6,355 nt of DNA from an uncultured Lachnospiraceae bacterium (GCA_902473545.1 CABRSG010000137.1:1-6355); one strand, 5' to 3'. Shown: positions 1-5,104, counted from the stretch's first letter. Numbers and translations are program-made. The notes: generated from the sequence alone by a model not told the origin.

Positions 1-122
1 CCTGCCACTCCCAGGCACACCAGGATCAAAAGTAACATTCCAAAGATTCTTGGCAGTGAATGTTTCCTTTTTATAGACTGTTTTTTTATGTGATGTTTTT
101 TTATATGAAAGTTTCCTGCCAT
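1..122 (-). CDS. N-terminus of an exported or membrane-anchored protein (partial)
   Basis: This is the first 40 codons of a gene that runs off the left edge. The frame opens with ATG at 122-120 and stays open to base 1. The N-terminal ~25 residues are very basic (repeated IKK and KRK stretches with several His). A hydrophobic run follows from about residue 28 (FGMLLLILVCLGVAG), as in a signal peptide or signal anchor, with a Cys inside the run. A purine-rich GGAAGGGAG at 134-142 lies 11 bases upstream, a rather long spacing; an in-frame GTG at 134-132 is an alternative start but overlaps that site. The gene begins 47 bases after the stop of the small membrane-protein gene and probably shares its transcript. 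No family can be assigned because the mature domain is outside the window. Confidence 0.55.
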   Translation of the reverse strand, partial: MAGNFHIKKHHIKKQSIKRKHSLPRIFGMLLLILVCLGVA

Positions 123-143
123 GCCGTCATACACTCCCTTCCA

Positions 144-190
144 TAATTACCGTCTGTCTACCTTTCTAATTACCGTCTGTCTACCTTTCT
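144..190. repeat. Perfect 23-bp tandem duplication across a stop codon
   Basis: Bases 145-167 and 168-190 are identical over 23 bp (beginning aattaccgtctgtctac on the plus strand), and one further base matches on the left. On the minus strand the first-read copy (190-168) encodes the last six residues, RKVDRR, and supplies the TAA stop (170-172) of the small membrane-protein gene. The second copy lies just after the stop, in the spacer before the next gene. The perfect identity points to a recent slippage duplication that left the reading frame intact. Confidence 0.95.
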
Positions 191-385
191 TAACAGGTAG
201 TCCGTTATTTTCCATACGAAAGAAATTCCAAGGAACAAAATCCCGGCAGGCACCAGCAAACCTATGAGCAGCGCCCCGCCTGCAGTAAGTATCAGCGTCC
301 GGAGAATCTTCCGGCAAGCGCCCTTATCCTTCCGCTTCTCTGCGATACTATCTGCAATATTATCCGCACACCTGTTATTTTCCAA
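170..385 (-). CDS. Small membrane protein of unknown function, TTG start
   Basis: This is a 71-residue protein that I do not recognise. Residues 1-29 are hydrophilic and charged, with a Lys/Arg-rich segment (AEKRKDKG, then CRKILR). Residues ~30-58 are one long hydrophobic stretch rich in Gly and Leu with a central Pro, enough for one long or two short membrane helices. A basic tail (LLRKVDRR) follows. The only usable start is TTG at 385-383; the frame has no ATG. A purine-rich AAGGAAGG at 398-405 is 12 bases upstream, which is long, and an in-frame ATT at 388-386 would be better spaced but is a rare start. The positive-inside pattern suggests that the charged ends face the cytoplasm if there are two helices. 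The gene lies downstream of a strong terminator and a weak promoter candidate, and probably forms an operon with the partial gene at the left edge. Confidence 0.55.
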   Translation of the reverse strand: MENNRCADNIADSIAEKRKDKGACRKILRTLILTAGGALLIGLLVPAGILFLGISFVWKITDYLLRKVDRR

Positions 386-439
386 AATGCCGTCATTCCT
401 TCCTTTTTAAGTTACTTTCCTATGTCTCATATTCAATAT

Positions 440-526
440 TCAGCACGATAATCCCATATTCTTGTCTGTTATGCACTCTGAATTGCAGGTTGAGACTCTA
501 TCATACTGCCCCGGCATCTCCTGCAT
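440..526 (-). CDS. Possible 28-codon cysteine-containing small ORF
   Basis: An ATG at 526-524, with AGGAG three bases upstream (short spacing, though GGAGAG extends the match), opens a 28-codon frame ending at TGA 440-442. The peptide begins MQEMPGQYDR and has three Cys in its second half (STCNSEC ... GLSC at the very end). A weak promoter candidate ends 20 bases upstream. No family is recognised and a frame this short can arise by chance. It could be a small peptide gene, a leader peptide for the downstream membrane-protein gene, or nothing. Confidence 0.18.
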   Translation of the reverse strand: MQEMPGQYDRVSTCNSECITDKNMGLSC

Positions 527-546
527 TCTCTCCTGCCTATACCTCA

Positions 547-574
547 ATTATATTTCGCCCAATTTAAAAAGCAA
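547..574 (-). promoter_or_regulatory. Weak sigma-A-like promoter candidate overlapping a terminator
   Basis: On the minus strand TTGCTT (574-569), a 16-base spacer and a perfect TATAAT (552-547) stand just downstream of the carD terminator stem. The -35 box matches only in TTG and lies partly inside the terminator's 3' arm. It could drive the small membrane-protein gene through a ~150-base leader. The -10 box is perfect, but AT-rich spacers give such boxes by chance. Confidence 0.3.
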
Positions 575-594
575 CTTACATTATTGTAAGCTGC
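566..594 (-). terminator. Intrinsic terminator downstream of carD
   Basis: Read on the minus strand, GCAGCTTACA (594-585), a 4-base ATAA loop and TGTAAGTTGC (580-571) form a 10-bp stem with a single G-U pair, directly followed by TTTTT (570-566). The plus-strand reading lacks a T-run, so it terminates minus-strand transcription only. It lies ~190 bases past the carD stop and is the clearest terminator in the window. Confidence 0.85.
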
Positions 595-645
595 CAATTA
601 TCGTCAATGCACTGCCCGCAAGTTGTCCGGCCGCTTAGGCGTTTA

Positions 646-678
646 AAACAGCACCGGAGGCCGAAACAGCACTGGAGG
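646..678. repeat. Imperfect 18-bp-period direct repeat in the carD 3' region
   Basis: Plus-strand aaacagcaccggagg (646-660) recurs as aaacagcactggagg (664-678), 14 of 15 bases identical at a period of 18. It lies between the carD hairpin and the downstream terminator. It is probably an old slippage duplication; no function is visible. Confidence 0.7.
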
Positions 679-721
679 ATTCCGAAATGCCTTCTGCCGA
701 AGCTGAAAACGGCAATACAAT

Positions 722-755
722 GCGGCTGCCCTCTCGCTACGAGAATGGCAGCCGC
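722..755 (-). terminator. GC-rich hairpin just after carD, weak U-tail
   Basis: On the minus strand GCGGCTGCC (755-747) pairs perfectly with GGCAGCCGC (730-722). The intervening bases extend the stem: TTCTCG pairs with CGAGAG around a TAG triloop. The structure starts ~30 bases after the carD stop. The following bases (ATTGTATTGCC) are not a continuous U-run, so it may be an inefficient terminator or a 3'-end stabilising structure, with the clean terminator at 566-594 as backup. Confidence 0.5.
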
Positions 756-784
756 TGCATAATCTGACGACTCATGTAATTTTC

Positions 785-1306
785 TCACTGCGCTATTTTT
801 GCCGGAACGCTCTCGATTTTTTCTGTAATCAGTTTTGGAATCTCTTCCTCCCGGCAGCCAAGGGAAAACGCCAGCTCCATATACAAAGAGTGCTCCGCTA
901 TCCGGAAATATTTCTCATCGGTCGCCGTCGGCTTCTTCCCATGATTCGCCCGATACTTTTTCCGTCCGTAAATATCCTTAATAATCTGTACCATCCGCTC
1001 GCAGTCCAGACTTTGCAGCGCCTCCTTATATTCCAGCTCACGCAGCTTATCATTTTGTGAAAAATCCGTGTCAATATTGGGAATCCGTGTAATGAGATCT
1101 GTCGCTTCCTCGTAGGTGAGCACCCTGCGCAGTACCTTTTCTCCGCGCTCAAGCGGAATATAGATTTTGGCATTTTTCTCTGCAAGCGGAACAAGCAGAT
1201 AATACATTTTGTGATCTTTAAAATCCGCCTTTTCTCCGTCCAGAACATCCTCCACCTTACAAACGCCCGAATTATACTTTACCACATAATTATTTACCTC
1301 AAACAT
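785..1306 (-). CDS. carD: CarD/CdnL-family RNA-polymerase-binding transcriptional regulator
   Basis: This 173-residue protein matches the usual length and layout of the CarD/CdnL family. The N-terminal ~60 residues (MFEVNNYVVKYNSGVCKVEDV, then MYYLLVPL and KIYIPLE) have the Tudor-like fold pattern that in this family binds the RNA polymerase beta subunit. The remainder (about 65-173) is helical, like the C-terminal domain that contacts the upstream edge of the promoter bubble. Family members stabilise open promoter complexes in the cytoplasm. The start is secure: AGGAGGT lies 5 bases before the ATG at 1306-1304. The gene has its own apparent promoter far upstream (1600-1628) with an unusual structured leader, and is followed by a hairpin and a terminator, so it looks monocistronic. 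The family call is confident; which promoters it affects is unknown. Confidence 0.9.
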   Translation of the reverse strand: MFEVNNYVVKYNSGVCKVEDVLDGEKADFKDHKMYYLLVPLAEKNAKIYIPLERGEKVLRRVLTYEEATDLITRIPNIDTDFSQNDKLRELEYKEALQSLDCERMVQIIKDIYGRKKYRANHGKKPTATDEKYFRIAEHSLYMELAFSLGCREEEIPKLITEKIESVPAKIAQ

Positions 1307-1380
1307 AGACTACCTCCTAATGCAAAACGTGACCTGCCCGCAGCCTTTCGTTTCTCTCCGTCACGCACATACTGACACAT

Positions 1381-1479
1381 GCCGCTTTCCGTCATACACG
1401 CGCAATCACACAGGCCGCTTTTCGCCGCGCGTATGCCGGCACGCAAGCCGCTTTCCATTATGCACAGACGGCCGGGCAA
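1381..1479. repeat. Three 33-bp imperfect direct repeats in the carD leader
   Basis: On the plus strand the core gccgctttcc / gccgcttttc / gccgctttcc begins at 1381, 1414 and 1447, exactly 33 bases apart, and the rest of each unit is GC-rich and diverged. A weaker fourth similarity (tccgtcacgcaca) lies about 31 bases before the first, near 1357-1369. Read on the minus strand each unit starts with GGAAAGCGGC or GAAAAGCGGC. A period of 33 equals 11 codons, but no credible gene uses it. Confidence 0.75.
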
Positions 1480-1502
1480 AAAGTTCCTTTCAAGATACCT
1501 AC

Positions 1503-1525
1503 AGGACCTGCCACCGGCAGCTCCC
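1503..1525 (-). other. Second hairpin in the carD leader
   Basis: Minus-strand GGGAGCTGCC (1525-1516) can pair with GGCAGGTCCT (1512-1503) around a GGT loop, giving about nine pairs including one G-U, interrupted by one G-G mismatch. No U-run follows, so it is not a terminator. It may be an alternative or anti-terminator element, or simply a stable leader structure. Confidence 0.5.
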
Positions 1526-1542
1526 TTCAGATACATAGCAAC

Positions 1543-1589
1543 AAAAAACGTGCGGCAGGAACAGGATTTACGCAGTTCTGCCACACGTT
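1543..1589 (-). terminator. Intrinsic-terminator-like hairpin immediately after the carD promoter
   Basis: On the minus strand AACGTGTGGCAG (1589-1578) pairs with CTGCCGCACGTT (1558-1547), a 12-bp stem with one G-U pair, and AAC/GTT can extend it inward past a one-base bulge. It ends in a TTTTTT run (1548-1543). It begins only about 4 bases after the expected transcription start of the promoter at 1600-1628. A transcript stopped here would be ~50 nt. Alternatively it ends the helD transcript about 190 bases past its stop. Confidence 0.7.
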
Positions 1590-1599
1590 CTGTATTTAA

Positions 1600-1628
1600 A
1601 TTATACCTCTTTTTGGCCAGTTTTTCAA
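1600..1628 (-). promoter_or_regulatory. Sigma-A-type promoter upstream of carD
   Basis: Minus-strand TTGAAA (1628-1623), a 17-base spacer and a perfect TATAAT (1605-1600) make a strong vegetative promoter. Five of six -35 bases match consensus and the spacing is optimal. The expected start is near A1593. It points at carD, 287 bases away, through a terminator-like hairpin. Confidence 0.72.
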
Positions 1629-1647
1629 AGGCACTTTTTCACAAAAA

Positions 1648-1782
1648 TCAGGAAATCCACTCATTATTTATCAGCCTGCAGCGCACGGTCATGCGCAACG
1701 CTCCGCTTAAAGTGCAGGTAAACAGCGGCAGCTCCCAGTCTCCGGCTGTCTTGGCAGGCGCATCATTTTCTTGCCTGCTCAT
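1648..1782 (-). CDS. Possible 44-codon ORF overlapping the helD stop (ATGA)
   Basis: The ATG at 1782-1780 shares bases with the helD stop (TGA 1781-1779), the ATGA arrangement typical of translational coupling. The frame runs 44 codons to TGA at 1648-1650 and is hydrophilic at first (MSRQENDAPAKTAGDW), then alternates hydrophobic and polar residues as in beta strands (ELPLFTCTL, RMTVRCRLI). Third positions are mostly G or C, as in the neighbouring genes. There is no Shine-Dalgarno sequence and I recognise no family. It may be a small coupled gene, a remnant of a longer tail, or chance. Confidence 0.3.
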   Translation of the reverse strand: MSRQENDAPAKTAGDWELPLFTCTLSGALRMTVRCRLINNEWIS

Positions 1783-4700
1783 AAAGATATGCGACGATAC
1801 AGTTTTACTACTTCTTCATAATTTTCGCCGTGCAGGAAATAGTAATCTATCTGTTTTTCGCCCTCTGTATACAGATATGGTCCGTACATGGGAATTGCGC
1901 AGCAGAGCACGGTTCCCCTCGCCGCCACGCCGATGCCGTATCCCTGCGAGGAGTATAGAAGCGGCATCCGCAGCTTTCTGCCGCCAAAGCTGATGTATCT
2001 CGCCATCTGGGTCATGCGCTCCGTCTGATCTGCCAGCACGCCCTTCGCCGCAAGCTTTTCATTTTTCTGCCAGTCAAAATACATCCAGTTCCGGCAGCCC
2101 ACTGTATCCATCTGCCGCGGAAGCTGCGCCTTTTCCGCCAGGAGCAGCCTGCCCTTCCGGTCGAAAAACTGCAGAGCGCCCGTCTTTTTTTCAACACGCA
2201 CGACAATCTTTCCCGTCGCGATCTCGACCAGGCTTCTGCCTTCCTTCGCTGTCCATACCGCCGGTTTTTCCGGTTTGTAATTCCACCGTCCCGGCTCAAA
2301 CTCCGGCGACTGTCCACGCAAAAACTGTATACGCAGCATCGCGTCCTCCAGGACCGTCAGACGCAAAATCCCGTAGCCGCTTATCAGATCAACATGCTGC
2401 TTTGTCTTTCGGACCATGCGCACGGCACAGTCAATGCGGCTGTGTCCCTGCGGGCGGAGAATACTGTTATCCGGAATGTCACCAAAGCGGTACGCAGACA
2501 TGTTGATCTCCTCCATGCCGGTGCTCGTACCGCCCGACACCTTTCTGCTGACGCTGCCCGGCTTTTCCGTGCCGGTAATGTCCTGCGTTTTCATGTCGGG
2601 AATACCCTGGTTACGCGCTTTCCTGTCCGCGTCCGCACCCGCGTCGCACCGCCGCGGTTTCTCAGCTTTAATCGCCTTCGGTCCGATATAGCCGCGCATT
2701 GCGCGCTCTTTGTCCCCCTGCTTTACGTCCAGAAGCATCTGCTCATGTGCCGTAACTTCCGCATCCGCAAAGCGCCGCGTTTGCTTCGGCGCTTCATTTT
2801 CCAGGGAACGCATTCGTTTTTCCTCAGATACCGGCTTTCCGATCAGATCCGTCAAATCTCCTTTGTGCAGAACCGCCAGCTCATGAAGCGCGCGGGTTGC
2901 CGCGACATACAAAAGCTTCACATAAGAATCCTCCGCCGGATAATGCTCAGCAGACGGGTGGTACAGCAAAACCGCGTCAAATTCCAGTCCCTTCGTGTAT
3001 TCCACCGGAAGCACCATCACGCCGCTTCCAAACTCCGCCGTCTCCAGATTACAGTCGGCAAGCAGAAGCTTTTTGCCCAGCATGTCACTTACTGCTGCGC
3101 TCTCGTCCTCATCACGGCAGATGACCGCAATCGTCTCATACCCCGCCTGCAGCCATTCTGCAATGATATCTGCTGCCTTTTGTATCATATTGTTTTCATC
3201 CGCGCACTTTTCCACACACACCGGATTTCCATGCCGTCTGATGGGGTCAACCGGGTAAATCGGGAAGCTGCCATGGCGCAGAATCTCCGTGGCAAAATCC
3301 GAGATTTCTACGGTATTACGATAACTCTTTTTCAGCAGTCCAAAGCTGTCGAAGGTACCTGTTAATATGAGATCCTGCAGATCTCTCCAGTCATTCAGTC
3401 CATATCCAAAATAAATATTTTGTGAGACATCACCCATAATCGTATAGGTACATCCCCGCAGACAATATGCCAGCGCGCCATATGCCATCATGCCGAAATC
3501 CTGCGCCTCGTCAATGATGATGTGACTTGCCTCACGGATTCCATCTGTCTCCTTAATACGTTTATACAAATACGCGAGCGCTGCAAGGTCATATACATCA
3601 AATTGATTTGTTACATTCGGAACAGCCTTTCCCGTCTCCCGCTGCATTTGCAGAAATTCCTGATACACCTCAAAAATGGATCCCTTCCAGATATCTTTTC
3701 CGAAATACCAGCGGTATTTTCTTTTCAGCTCTCTTTTCTCCGCTCCGGTATAAGAGACATATTTCCCGGTCAATTCATTTTCCAGCTTTGCCAGAAGCGT
3801 CTCATTCAACATATTAATTTTGCCCTGCACGGAAACCTGCGGGTTTTGCGCCAGATACGTTTCAATCGCAGAGGCATCCAGCAGAAGCTCGCCCTTGCTT
3901 TTCCGACGCATCTTTTTTTCGAAAACAACCTTTGCCGTGCTGTCCTTCTCTGGCTGCGCTGCCGCATCATCGTTTTCCAACCATACATCCATTATCGGGA
4001 TCATGCGCCTCTCATACTCCCGGCAGAAATCTTCCAGGTCGTGAAACCATGCATAACTCCCTTTAACGCAGGCATTTTGATCCTTTTTATCAATCGGACA
4101 GATCCGGTGGACTTTCGGATTCCAGTCCTCGTAAAGCAGACGAACGAAAAGCTGCTCCATCGTCATCTGAGCCACGCCATACACATCCAGATCCGGCAGA
4201 ACACTGGTAATGTAATTCAGCAAAATCCGGTTGCTTCCAATAATATAGAAATCCTCCGGCCGAAAATCCTCTTCATAATTATACAATATGTAAGAGATGC
4301 GGTGCATCGCCACCGTTGTTTTCCCGGAACCGGCAACACCCTGCACGATCAGATTTGTTTTGGGAGATTTGCGGATGATCGCATTCTGTTCCTTCTGTAT
4401 CGTCGCAATAATCTCGCCCAGCACCGCTTTTTTACTTTTTGCAAGGTACTTTGTCAGCAGCTCGTCGTTGGCAACTACGTCCGAATCAAAGAAATCCTTC
4501 AGCCTGTCATTAACGATCTCATAAGTGCGCTTGCGCTGCAGGTTAATCTCATAAGCTCCTTCATTTTTTACCACATATCTGCATGGACCAAGCGCATTTT
4601 CATAATAGACGGACGCCACCGGAGCGCGCCAGTCTATGACCACCGGCTCCGCGCCGTTCTTCGAAATGCCAACCCGTCCCACATAATAAGACTCCGCCTG

Positions 4701-5021
4701 TGAAACATGCGGATCTCGAAAGTCAATCCGTCCGAAATACGGCTTTTTTCGCGCCTTCTGACACCGCAGCAAATCACGCCGGTTCTCCCTGAGCTGAGAA
4801 TGCGTGTTGTGCAAAAGCGAAAGCCCTTCCTTGTCTTTCGGTCCATAAGTCTCCATCAGATCATGGACTTCTTCCGACAGCTCCCGGATACGCCCCTCCG
4901 TCCGCTCCAGATTTTCCTGCGCGATCGTTAAAATCTCTGATAACTGTTTCTCCTCATCCTCCCGGCGAAGTCCCGGAACCGGACGAAATGTTTTTTTCTG
5001 GTCTGCTTTCTTCTGTTCCAT
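1779..5021 (-). CDS. helD: HelD-type RNA polymerase recycling helicase with a GH31-like C-terminal extension
   Basis: This 1080-residue protein is far longer than typical Firmicutes HelD (about 750-780). Residues ~20-95 form a charged coiled-coil arm, as in HelD, where it enters the RNA polymerase secondary channel. Superfamily-1 motifs follow: a Q-motif region (EQN, 211-213), Walker A GVAGSGKTT (228-236), Walker B IIIDEAQD (501-508), MGDVSQNIY (529-537), KKSYRNT (564-570), VEYTKGLEFDAV (673-684) and LLYVAATRALHEL (703-715). HelD uses ATP to release stalled RNA polymerase from DNA and nucleic acid. Residues ~740-840 are a low-complexity linker. Residues ~858-1080 resemble the N-terminal beta-sandwich domain of GH31 glycosidases (LRIQFLRG, GALQFFDRKGRLLL, GYGIGVAA, YTEGEKQIDYYF) and stop where the catalytic barrel would begin. 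The start at 5021 follows AGAGGAAG and has its own promoter. The helicase call is confident; the tail assignment is from memory of the family. Confidence 0.9.
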   Translation of the reverse strand: MEQKKADQKKTFRPVPGLRREDEEKQLSEILTIAQENLERTEGRIRELSEEVHDLMETYGPKDKEGLSLLHNTHSQLRENRRDLLRCQKARKKPYFGRIDFRDPHVSQAESYYVGRVGISKNGAEPVVIDWRAPVASVYYENALGPCRYVVKNEGAYEINLQRKRTYEIVNDRLKDFFDSDVVANDELLTKYLAKSKKAVLGEIIATIQKEQNAIIRKSPKTNLIVQGVAGSGKTTVAMHRISYILYNYEEDFRPEDFYIIGSNRILLNYITSVLPDLDVYGVAQMTMEQLFVRLLYEDWNPKVHRICPIDKKDQNACVKGSYAWFHDLEDFCREYERRMIPIMDVWLENDDAAAQPEKDSTAKVVFEKKMRRKSKGELLLDASAIETYLAQNPQVSVQGKINMLNETLLAKLENELTGKYVSYTGAEKRELKRKYRWYFGKDIWKGSIFEVYQEFLQMQRETGKAVPNVTNQFDVYDLAALAYLYKRIKETDGIREASHIIIDEAQDFGMMAYGALAYCLRGCTYTIMGDVSQNIYFGYGLNDWRDLQDLILTGTFDSFGLLKKSYRNTVEISDFATEILRHGSFPIYPVDPIRRHGNPVCVEKCADENNMIQKAADIIAEWLQAGYETIAVICRDEDESAAVSDMLGKKLLLADCNLETAEFGSGVMVLPVEYTKGLEFDAVLLYHPSAEHYPAEDSYVKLLYVAATRALHELAVLHKGDLTDLIGKPVSEEKRMRSLENEAPKQTRRFADAEVTAHEQMLLDVKQGDKERAMRGYIGPKAIKAEKPRRCDAGADADRKARNQGIPDMKTQDITGTEKPGSVSRKVSGGTSTGMEEINMSAYRFGDIPDNSILRPQGHSRIDCAVRMVRKTKQHVDLISGYGILRLTVLEDAMLRIQFLRGQSPEFEPGRWNYKPEKPAVWTAKEGRSLVEIATGKIVVRVEKKTGALQFFDRKGRLLLAEKAQLPRQMDTVGCRNWMYFDWQKNEKLAAKGVLADQTERMTQMARYISFGGRKLRMPLLYSSQGYGIGVAARGTVLCCAIPMYGPYLYTEGEKQIDYYFLHGENYEEVVKLYRRISL
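1782..2450 (-). other. Region encoding the GH31-N-like domain of the HelD fusion
   Basis: Residues ~858-1080 read like the Gal-mutarotase-type N-terminal domain that precedes the barrel in GH31 alpha-glucosidases and xylosidases. There is an early strand with DAMLRIQFLRG, a W-rich loop, a V-E-I-A-T-G-K-I-V-V-R-V-E-K strand, WMYFDW, then ARYISFGGRKLRMPLL and the GYGIGVAA and MYGPYLYTEG segments. Sequence after VVKLYR, where a barrel would start, is missing, so no glycosidase nucleophile exists and it cannot be a glycosidase by itself. It could bind a sugar or protein, or be a remnant. Confidence 0.55.
2499..2514 (-). promoter_or_regulatory. Internal Shine-Dalgarno and ATG at the HelD/GH31-like junction
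   Basis: Within the helD frame, GGAGGAG (2514-2508) stands 6 bases before an in-frame ATG (2501-2499, residue 841, MSAYRFGDIPDN). The spacing is ideal, and the position is exactly where the linker ends and the C-terminal domain begins. It would yield a separate 240-residue product. GAG-GAG codons can give this by chance, but the placement at the domain border is notable. Confidence 0.45.
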
Positions 5022-5030
5022 CCATCTTCC
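5022..5030 (-). promoter_or_regulatory. Purine-rich ribosome binding site of helD
   Basis: Upstream of the helD ATG (5021-5019) the minus strand reads AGAGGAAGATGG; AGAGGAAG, which spans 5026 into the end of the repeat at 5033, provides a moderate Shine-Dalgarno about 4 bases from the start. An out-of-frame ATG (5025-5023) lies between them and would compete. Confidence 0.5.
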
Positions 5031-5066
5031 TCTTCCATATTAGTGCTCTCTTCCATATTAGTGCTC
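5031..5066. repeat. Perfect 18-bp tandem duplication forming the helD leader
   Basis: Plus-strand tcttccatattagtgctc occurs at 5031-5048 and again at 5049-5066, identical throughout. With the expected transcription start near 5065, the helD 5' leader is essentially these two copies plus the ribosome site. Each copy carries an ATG (5056-5054 and 5038-5036). The two are in the same frame as each other but not in that of helD, so an overlapping upstream frame of 36 or 42 codons, ending at 4928-4930, is possible. Confidence 0.95.
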
Positions 5067-5071
5067 TCTCC

Positions 5072-5099
5072 ATTGTACGCCTGTCAGAAAAAATGTCAA
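5072..5099 (-). promoter_or_regulatory. Near-consensus sigma-A promoter for helD
   Basis: Minus-strand TTGACA (5099-5094, perfect), a 16-base spacer and TACAAT (5077-5072, five of six) form a strong vegetative promoter. It lies between sigE and helD and should start RNA near 5065, leaving a leader of about 44 nt. helD is therefore probably expressed independently of the upstream sporulation operon. Confidence 0.72.
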
Positions 5100-5104
5100 T
5101 CAAA

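Larger units (their letters stand above)
386..784. other. Intergenic region between carD and the small membrane-protein gene
   Basis: This 399-base stretch has no convincing gene. From the carD side it holds a GC-rich hairpin (722-755), an 18-bp-period repeat (646-678), an intrinsic terminator (566-594), a weak sigma-A-like promoter overlapping that terminator (547-574) and a possible 28-codon frame (440-526). The part from 386 to 565 is clearly richer in A+T than the flanking genes. A 70-codon minus-strand frame (788-576) would start at a GTG inside the end of carD and stop inside the terminator stem, so it is not believable. I saw no tRNA or recognisable riboswitch. Confidence 0.7.
1307..1599 (-). 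promoter_or_regulatory. Long structured leader upstream of carD
   Basis: If transcription starts ~7 bases after the -10 box (near 1593), carD has a leader of about 287 nt. In order it holds a terminator-like hairpin (1543-1589), a second near-perfect hairpin (arms 1516-1525 and 1503-1512 with a 3-base loop and one G-G mismatch), three 33-bp imperfect repeats (1381-1479) and the carD Shine-Dalgarno site. I recognise no known riboswitch class. A 96-codon cysteine-rich frame crosses the leader from a GTG at 1584 and runs into the start of carD, but it has no ribosome site and looks like repeat-derived noise. Confidence 0.5.

Noticed and set aside
576..788. 70-codon minus-strand frame after carD
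   Set aside because: It begins at a GTG inside the carD end, has no ribosome site, runs through a GC-rich hairpin and stops inside the terminator stem.
1381..1479. CRISPR array
   Set aside because: The 33-bp periodic units have only a short conserved core, with no repeat-spacer structure of constant repeats and unrelated spacers, and no cas genes are visible.
1294..1584. 96-codon cysteine-rich minus-strand frame across the carD leader
   Set aside because: It starts at a GTG inside the terminator stem with no ribosome site, overlaps the start of carD and owes its pattern to the 33-bp repeats.
1307..1593. Known riboswitch or T-box upstream of carD
   Set aside because: I could not match the hairpins to any conserved aptamer core or a T-box motif, so only an unclassified structured leader is claimed.
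1379..1993. 204-codon plus-strand frame over the helD tail and carD leader
   Set aside because: It is antisense to the helD 3' end and the leader repeats, has low-complexity Arg/Ser/Pro composition and no ribosome site.
2394..4703. Long plus-strand frames (including 323 and 393 codons) opposite helD
   Set aside because: They are antisense shadows of a strongly supported helicase gene, with Arg/His/Leu-rich composition and no recognisable motif.
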